From contig NZ_BDBY01000170.1 in NCBI RefSeq assembly GCF_001613225.1, forward strand, positions 1-42,444: a stretch of DNA of 42,444 nt. The letters run 5' to 3'. Of this stretch, positions 37,864 through 42,444 are shown in pieces; position 1 is the first letter of the stretch; the number at the start of each line of letters is the position of its first letter. The notes under the pieces were generated by a model. That model saw nothing but the letters and a program-made list of their open reading frames with translations, ran no database searches and was not told the origin of the DNA. This stretch comes from Nocardia pseudovaccinii NBRC 100343 (GTDB lineage: Bacteria > Actinomycetota > Actinomycetes > Mycobacteriales > Mycobacteriaceae). A program made the translations under genes and the position numbers.

Positions 37864-38457
37864 TTCGCGTTTCGGGCGGGGGAAGGCATGTTGATCGGGG
37901 ATGACGTGTCATATCGAACAGCTGTGCGGCCCGCTGCGCCGATTTCCCCGCCATTCGGCATATCGGTGGCCGAGGCGGCGTCCTGATCGATCACGGAGCC
38001 AACTGGACCGGCACAGAGTGCCGTTCGCTCTCGCCGCGCTGCGGTCCAGGCGAATTCCAGGATTTTGTTGCGCTCCGTGTGTCCGGCGTCGGTTCGGGAG
38101 GTACGGAAGCCTGAAATCGGTCGTTTCGAGCCTCCGACACGCGCAAGAACAACGCGACACGCGGAAAAATCCTAGAAAATTCCAGGTCGGACACGTGACC
38201 GGTTGCTGGTCCGATGCGGGTTGACACCGCAACCGCTCCGCTAACCCAGTTTCGGTATGAAAAAGCCCTGCTAGCGGGGCATTTCGAGATTTCGGCGGTA
38301 GGATCACCGCAGCGATCGACGCGCTGTGCGCATCCCGTCGGGCCCACCCTTACGACATCGGCGAATCATGCGCTGACCTGGGGGGTGGGTTCGCAATCGG
38401 GCAACGTCGTGGGTACGGTCGCTGAGACTGCTGGGTTACCGGCAGGAGTTGATGCAA
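37864..38457. other. 594-base non-coding region upstream of mihF
   Basis: No credible gene. Visible structure: a CGGCAC-AGA-GTGCCG hairpin (38009-38023), AGGATTTT (38059-38066) repeated in inverted form as AAAATCCT (38166-38173), the 9-mer AATTCCAGG twice (38053 and 38178), TTGACA at 38221-38226, a CCC/GGG hairpin flanked by A- and T-runs (38265-38280), and TAGGAT near 38299, which fits a -10 box. It looks less GC-rich than the genes around it. It probably holds the mihF promoter and a long leader, and could hold a small RNA. Confidence 0.45.
38265..38280. terminator. Possible bidirectional terminator or leader hairpin
   Basis: GCCCTG / CGGGGC stem with a CTAG loop (one T-G pair), preceded by AAAAA and followed by ATTTCG. 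It could end a small RNA from either side or form part of the mihF leader. Confidence 0.35.
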
Positions 38458-38479
38458 TGAACGATGAGACGGAGGAACC

Positions 38480-38797
38480 GTGGCCCTTCCCCAGCTGACT
38501 GACGAGCAGCGCGCCGCTGCTTTGGAGAAGGCGGCTGCCGCTCGCCGTGCTCGGGCGGAGCTCAAGGAGCGCCTGAAGCGTGGCGGCACCGACCTGAAGC
38601 AGGTCCTCACCGACGCCGAAACCGACGAGATCCTCGGCAAGATGAAGGTGTCGGCGCTGCTGGAGGCCCTGCCCAAGGTGGGCAAGGTCAAGGCGGCGGA
38701 AATCATGAGCGAGCTGGAGATCGCCCCCACCCGGCGTCTGCGCGGACTGGGTGATCGGCAGCGCAAGGCGCTGCTCGCCCGATTCGACTTCGCCTGA
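38480..38797 (+). CDS. mihF: Integration host factor, actinobacterial type (mIHF)
   Basis: Small nucleoid protein that bends DNA and is needed for viability and for phage L5 integration in mycobacteria. 105 residues: a long basic N-terminal helix ([19 protein letters not shown]), then a helix-two-turn-helix ([24 protein letters not shown]) and [14 protein letters not shown] at the end. The GTG at 38480 has GGAGG seven bases away. A 13-codon frame (38458-38499) starts upstream and overlaps it out of frame. gmk follows 8 bases after the stop, the conserved order. Confidence 0.94.
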   Translation: MALPQLTDEQRAAALEKAAAARRARAELKERLKRGGTDLKQVLTDAETDEILGKMKVSALLEALPKVGKVKAAEIMSELEIAPTRRLRGLGDRQRKALLARFDFA

Positions 38798-38805
38798 CCA
38801 CCAAG

Positions 38806-39390
38806 GTGGTCGAACACACGCGGAAGGGTCGACTGGTAGTACTGGTCGGCCCCTCGGCCGTGGGCAAGTCGACCGTGGTCCGCTGCGTCCGCGAGCGACT
38901 GCCCCAACTGGTCTTCAGCGTGTCGGCGACAACCCGGGCCCCCCGGCCCGGGGAGGTCGAAGGCCGCGACTACCGGTTTGTGTCCCGGGAGGAGTTCGAC
39001 GCCATGATCGCGGCGGGCGAACTCCTCGAGTGGGCTGATATCCACGGGGGACTGCAGCGCTCGGGTACTCCGGCGAAACCGGTGCGTGACGCACTCGCCG
39101 CCGGCCTGCCGGTGCTCGTCGAGGTGGACCTCGAGGGCGCGCGGTCGGTGCGCAAGGCCATGCCGGAGGCGCTGCTGGTATTTCTCGCCCCGCCCAGCTG
39201 GGAGGAACTGGTTTCCCGGCTGACCGCGCGGGGTACCGAATCACCCGAGGTGATCGCCCGCAGGTTGGAGACCGCCAGGACGGAATTGGCGGCCTGTGAC
39301 GAGTTCGACATCGTCATAGTGAACGACGAGGTGACCAGCGCCTGTGAGCAGTTGGTATCGTTGTTCGTTAGCACAAATTCGAGTTCGTGA
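38806..39390 (+). CDS. gmk: Guanylate kinase
   Basis: Phosphorylates GMP to GDP. 194 residues with the P-loop GPSAVGKST (15-23), the GMP-binding [23 protein letters not shown] region including conserved Arg and Tyr, [21 protein letters not shown] and the lid ARGTES...ARRLETAR. The GTG start is supported by the 8-base gap to mihF and by normal length; the ribosome binding site is weak, so coupling to mihF is likely. The usual actinobacterial order mihF-gmk-rpoZ is kept. Confidence 0.95.
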   Translation: MVEHTRKGRLVVLVGPSAVGKSTVVRCVRERLPQLVFSVSATTRAPRPGEVEGRDYRFVSREEFDAMIAAGELLEWADIHGGLQRSGTPAKPVRDALAAGLPVLVEVDLEGARSVRKAMPEALLVFLAPPSWEELVSRLTARGTESPEVIARRLETARTELAACDEFDIVIVNDEVTSACEQLVSLFVSTNSSS

Positions 39391-39448
39391 CCCGCACTCT
39401 CGGAAAACCACCCAGCCCGAAGAACCGATCCCCGCAGGAGCCCTCTCA

Positions 39449-39730
39449 GTGAGCAGTACGGACATCAAGCCCGCGCCCGCATACGACACTCCGGTCGGCC
39501 TCACCAACCCGCCGATCGACGAGCTGCTCGAGCGCACCTCGTCCAAGTACGCGCTGGTGATCTACGCGGCCAAGCGGGCCCGTCAGATCAACGACTACTA
39601 CAACCAGCTCGGCGACGGCATCCTCGAATACGTCGGCCCGCTGGTCGAGCCGGGTCTGCAGGAGAAGCCGCTGTCGGTCGCGATGCGTGAGATCCACTCC
39701 GACCTGCTCGAGCACTCCGAAGGCGAGTAA
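39449..39730 (+). CDS. rpoZ: RNA polymerase omega subunit
   Basis: Helps fold and assemble the beta' subunit. 93 residues. The core [33 protein letters not shown] is the omega signature (conserved in two halves near residues 27-60), followed by [18 protein letters not shown]. The GTG at 39449 follows GCAGGAG; longer upstream frames overlap gmk and lack support. Confidence 0.95.
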   Translation: MSSTDIKPAPAYDTPVGLTNPPIDELLERTSSKYALVIYAAKRARQINDYYNQLGDGILEYVGPLVEPGLQEKPLSVAMREIHSDLLEHSEGE

Positions 39731-39755
39731 CAACCACATCTAGGCCGGAGGCGTA

Positions 39756-40979
39756 GTGACCACACGGATCGTCGTCGGCGTCGGCGGAGGGATCGCCGCC
39801 TATAAGGCCTGTTCGATCGTGCGCCGGTTCACCGAGACCGGGCATCAGGTACGGGTGATCCCCACCGAGTCGGCGCTGCAGTTCGTCGGTAAGGCAACCT
39901 TCGAGGCGCTGTCCGGGAATCCGGTGCACACCGATGTGTTCACCGATGTCCCCGAGGTGCCGCACGTGCGGTTGGGCCAGGAGGCGGACCTTGTGGTCAT
40001 CGCCCCGGCGACCGCCGATCTGATGGCTCGTGCCGCACAGGGCCGCGCCGACGATCTACTCACCGCCACCTTGCTGACGGCCCGATGTCCGGTGTTGTTC
40101 GCGCCCGCGATGCATACCGAGATGTGGGAGCATCCGGCCACCGTCGCCAATGTCGCGACGCTGCGCGCGCACGGTGCGATCGTCATGGAACCCGCGTCGG
40201 GCCGGTTGACCGGTACCGATACGGGTCCCGGCCGGTTGCCCGAGCCCGAGGAGATCTTCGGGCTGGCGACGCTGCTGCTGGAACGCGCCGACGCCATCCC
40301 GCGTGATCTGGCGGGCCGCCGCGTGGTGATCACCGCGGGCGGCACCAGGGAACCGCTGGATCCGGTGCGTTTCCTCGGCAATCGCAGCTCCGGCAAGCAG
40401 GGCTACGCATTGGCCAGGGTCGCCGCGCAGCGCGGCGCCCACGTCACGTTGATCGCGGGCAACACCATCGAGATGGCCGCACCCGCCGCCGTGGATCTCG
40501 TGCACATCACCACCGCCGAACAGCTCAAGACCGCCGTCGAGAAGCATGCGCTCGGTGCGGACGCGGTGATCATGGCCGCGGCCGTCGCCGACTTCCGGCC
40601 GACCACCGTGGCCGCTGCCAAGATCAAGAAGGGCGCGCACGAGCCCGACGTGATCCCGCTGACCAAGACCGACGACATTCTCGCCGGACTCGTTCAGTCG
40701 CGACGCGATGGTCAGCTACCCGGAACCGCGATCGTCGGCTTTGCCGCCGAGACCGGTGACGAGCACGGCGATGTGCTCACGCACGCGCGGGCCAAACTGG
40801 CGCGTAAGGGCTGTGATCTGCTGGTCGTCAACGCGGTCGGCGAGGGCAAGGCGTTCGAGGTCGACACCAACGACGGCTGGCTGCTCGGTGCCGACGGCAC
40901 CGAACAGGCGCTCGACCACGGATCGAAGGCATTGCTCGCGAGCCGGGTGCTGGACGCGCTCGGTCCGCTGCTGCGCTGA
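39756..40979 (+). CDS. coaBC: Bifunctional CoaBC (phosphopantothenoylcysteine synthetase/decarboxylase)
   Basis: Two consecutive steps of coenzyme A synthesis. The N-terminal flavoprotein decarboxylase (CoaC, about 1-180) has GVGGGIAAYKA, the active-site region PEVPHVRLGQEADLVVIAPATADLMAR and FAPAMHTEMWEHPAT. The C-terminal synthetase (CoaB) has ITAGGTREPLDPVRFLGNRSSGKQGYALA, AAAVADFRP and the KIKK motif. 407 residues, full length. GTG start with GGAGG upstream, 25 bases after rpoZ. Confidence 0.95.
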   Translation: MTTRIVVGVGGGIAAYKACSIVRRFTETGHQVRVIPTESALQFVGKATFEALSGNPVHTDVFTDVPEVPHVRLGQEADLVVIAPATADLMARAAQGRADDLLTATLLTARCPVLFAPAMHTEMWEHPATVANVATLRAHGAIVMEPASGRLTGTDTGPGRLPEPEEIFGLATLLLERADAIPRDLAGRRVVITAGGTREPLDPVRFLGNRSSGKQGYALARVAAQRGAHVTLIAGNTIEMAAPAAVDLVHITTAEQLKTAVEKHALGADAVIMAAAVADFRPTTVAAAKIKKGAHEPDVIPLTKTDDILAGLVQSRRDGQLPGTAIVGFAAETGDEHGDVLTHARAKLARKGCDLLVVNAVGEGKAFEVDTNDGWLLGADGTEQALDHGSKALLASRVLDALGPLLR

Positions 40980-41266
40980 GAATCGTTGCGGCGCTTGGAT
41001 TGTGCTGTGCATCGAGGATGTCCGGTGGATACACCGCCGCGTGATGGTTAGGCTGTTGTCGACCGCAACCCGGACTGGTCGATGTGTTGGAGGCTGGAGC
41101 CCCGGCCCGACATATCGACGGATTTCAATAGTCTGAGACAGTTGCCTGTCGTCAACCCCGTCGCGTCGGTGGTTTGGAATAGTCTGAATGAAGGGTTGTG
41201 CGGTGGCCACATCGCGTTACCGTCGCAATCCGATACGAGTAACCCGTTGAGGGAGAGGGAAGAACT
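40980..41266. other. 287-base leader region of metK
   Basis: No gene seen. It contains a CGGTG-GATA-CACCG hairpin (41023-41036), a GACAG-TTGC-CTGTC hairpin (41137-41150) and the 10-mer AATAGTCTGA twice (41127-41136 and 41178-41187), 51 bases apart. Each copy includes TAGTCT, which fits a -10 box, so they may be tandem promoters. I do not recognise a known SAM riboswitch class here. Confidence 0.45.
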
Positions 41267-42444
41267 GTGCCCACGTCTGGCAGCCGCCTTTTCACCAGTG
41301 AGTCCGTGACCGAAGGTCATCCGGACAAGATCTGTGACGCCATCAGCGATTCCATCCTCGACGCCCTGCTCGCGGCGGATCCGCGCAGCCGGGTCGCGGT
41401 GGAAACTCTCGTGACCACCGGCCAGGTGCACGTCGCGGGTGAGGTAACCACGTCGGCTTATGCGGATATTCCGAAAATCGTCCGCGAAAAGGTTCTGGAA
41501 ATCGGATACGACTCGTCCGCAAAGGGTTTCGACGGAAATTCCTGCGGTGTGAATATTGCGATCGGCGCACAGTCGCCGGATATCGCACAGGGCGTCGACA
41601 CCTCGCACGAGGCGCGTACCGCCGGATCGGATGACGAGATCGAGCGGCAGGGCGCTGGCGACCAGGGCCTGATGTTCGGCTATGCCAACACCGACACACC
41701 CGAGCTGATGCCGCTGCCGATCGCGCTCGCGCACCGGCTCTCGCGTCGGCTGACCGAGGTTCGCAAGTCGGGAGTGCTACCGTACCTGCGTCCCGACGGT
41801 AAGACCCAGGTCACCATCGAATACGACGGTGACCGTCCGGTCCGCCTGGATACGGTCGTGATCTCCACGCAGCACGCCGCCGATATCGACCTGGACAACT
41901 TGCTGGCACCCGATATCCGCGAGAAGGTCGTCGACGTGGTGCTCGCCGATCTTGATCTGCCCGCGCCGCTGGATGTCTCCGATATTCGCCTGCTGGTGAA
42001 CCCGACCGGCAAGTTCGTCCTCGGTGGTCCGATGGGTGATGCGGGCCTGACCGGCCGCAAGATCATCGTCGACACCTACGGCGGCATGGCTCGTCACGGT
42101 GGTGGCGCGTTCTCCGGTAAGGATCCGTCGAAGGTGGACCGTTCGGCCGCCTACGCCATGCGCTGGGTCGCCAAGAATGTCGTCGCGGCCGGACTCGCCG
42201 AACGGGTCGAGGTCCAGGTCGCCTACGCCATCGGCAAGGCCGCACCGGTCGGTCTGTTCGTCGAGACCTTCGGCACCGAGAAGGTCGATCCGGCGCGCAT
42301 CGCCACGGCCATCACCGAGGTCTTCGATCTGCGCCCCGGCGCGATCATCCGCGACCTCGACCTGCTGCGCCCGATCTACGCGCCGACCGCCGCGTACGGC
42401 CACTTCGGCCGCACCGACGTCGACCTGCCCTGGGAACACACCGA
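41267..42444 (+). CDS. metK: S-adenosylmethionine synthase MetK (3' end outside window)
   Basis: Makes SAM from methionine and ATP. 392 residues are visible and the frame is open at the window edge; about ten residues are missing compared with the usual ~403. Motifs: [19 protein letters not shown] (ATP/Mg), [17 protein letters not shown], the family signature [27 protein letters not shown] and [20 protein letters not shown]. The GTG start follows GAGGGAGAGGG and matches the family N-terminus ([14 protein letters not shown]). A long leader separates it from coaBC, so it probably has its own promoter. Confidence 0.96.
   Translation, partial: MPTSGSRLFTSESVTEGHPDKICDAISDSILDALLAADPRSRVAVETLVTTGQVHVAGEVTTSAYADIPKIVREKVLEIGYDSSAKGFDGNSCGVNIAIGAQSPDIAQGVDTSHEARTAGSDDEIERQGAGDQGLMFGYANTDTPELMPLPIALAHRLSRRLTEVRKSGVLPYLRPDGKTQVTIEYDGDRPVRLDTVVISTQHAADIDLDNLLAPDIREKVVDVVLADLDLPAPLDVSDIRLLVNPTGKFVLGGPMGDAGLTGRKIIVDTYGGMARHGGGAFSGKDPSKVDRSAAYAMRWVAKNVVAAGLAERVEVQVAYAIGKAAPVGLFVETFGTEKVDPARIATAITEVFDLRPGAIIRDLDLLRPIYAPTAAYGHFGRTDVDLPWEHT

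Noticed and set aside
40980..41266. SAM riboswitch upstream of metK
   Set aside because: Hairpins are present but none of the conserved cores that I know from SAM riboswitch classes could be matched by eye.

Overview
This is a high-GC actinobacterial chromosome segment, most likely from Nocardia or a close mycolate-containing relative. The reasons are the gene order mltG-aroE / aroC-aroK-aroB / pepP-efp-nusB, the pyrR-pyrB-pyrC-(PH-like)-carA-carB-pyrF operon, the mihF-gmk-rpoZ-coaBC-metK run, frequent GTG starts, and a TIGR00027-type methyltransferase. No tRNA, rRNA, insertion sequence or CRISPR array is visible.

Layout. 1-9.3 kb is core: the end of mltG, then aroE and a four-helix membrane protein on +; aroB, aroK, aroC and an A24 prepilin peptidase on -; then pepP, efp, nusB and a YciI-like gene on +. 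The prepilin peptidase-aroC-aroK-aroB block runs against its neighbours, as if this piece had flipped in place. 9.4-28.8 kb is accessory and lies between nusB and pyrR. It holds two MDR-type oxidoreductases (one beside a TetR gene that has lost its DNA-binding part, one facing an intact TetR gene across a paired operator), a three-gene cassette (2TM membrane protein, cupin, inositol-monophosphatase-like enzyme), an SLC13/ArsB-like permease, a 1900-residue TIR-metallophosphatase-NACHT-pentapeptide-WD40 protein, a GXWXG/DUF4334 protein, an FAD monooxygenase, an HD hydrolase resembling the SpoT/MESH1 hydrolase domain, an AlkB-like dioxygenase, and a TetR/methyltransferase divergent pair with another paired operator.

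28.8-37.9 kb is the UMP biosynthesis operon, pyrR to pyrF. A PyrR-binding hairpin sits directly before the pyrR ribosome binding site. Between pyrR, pyrB and pyrC lie three tiny ORFs of a repeated SERSER...EPSASEV type, each overlapping its neighbours by a GTGA or ATGA tetranucleotide, so pyrR to pyrC form one unbroken chain of coupled stop/start codons. 38.0-42.4 kb is core again: a 0.6-kb non-coding leader, mihF, gmk, rpoZ, coaBC, a 0.29-kb leader and metK, which runs off the end.

The strongest candidates for new biology are the TIR-NACHT-WD40 protein (probable NAD-linked immune or signalling effector), the neighbouring 2TM/cupin/IMPase cassette, and the coupled mini-ORF repeats in the pyr operon. 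All functional calls come from reading motifs; no database search was possible.
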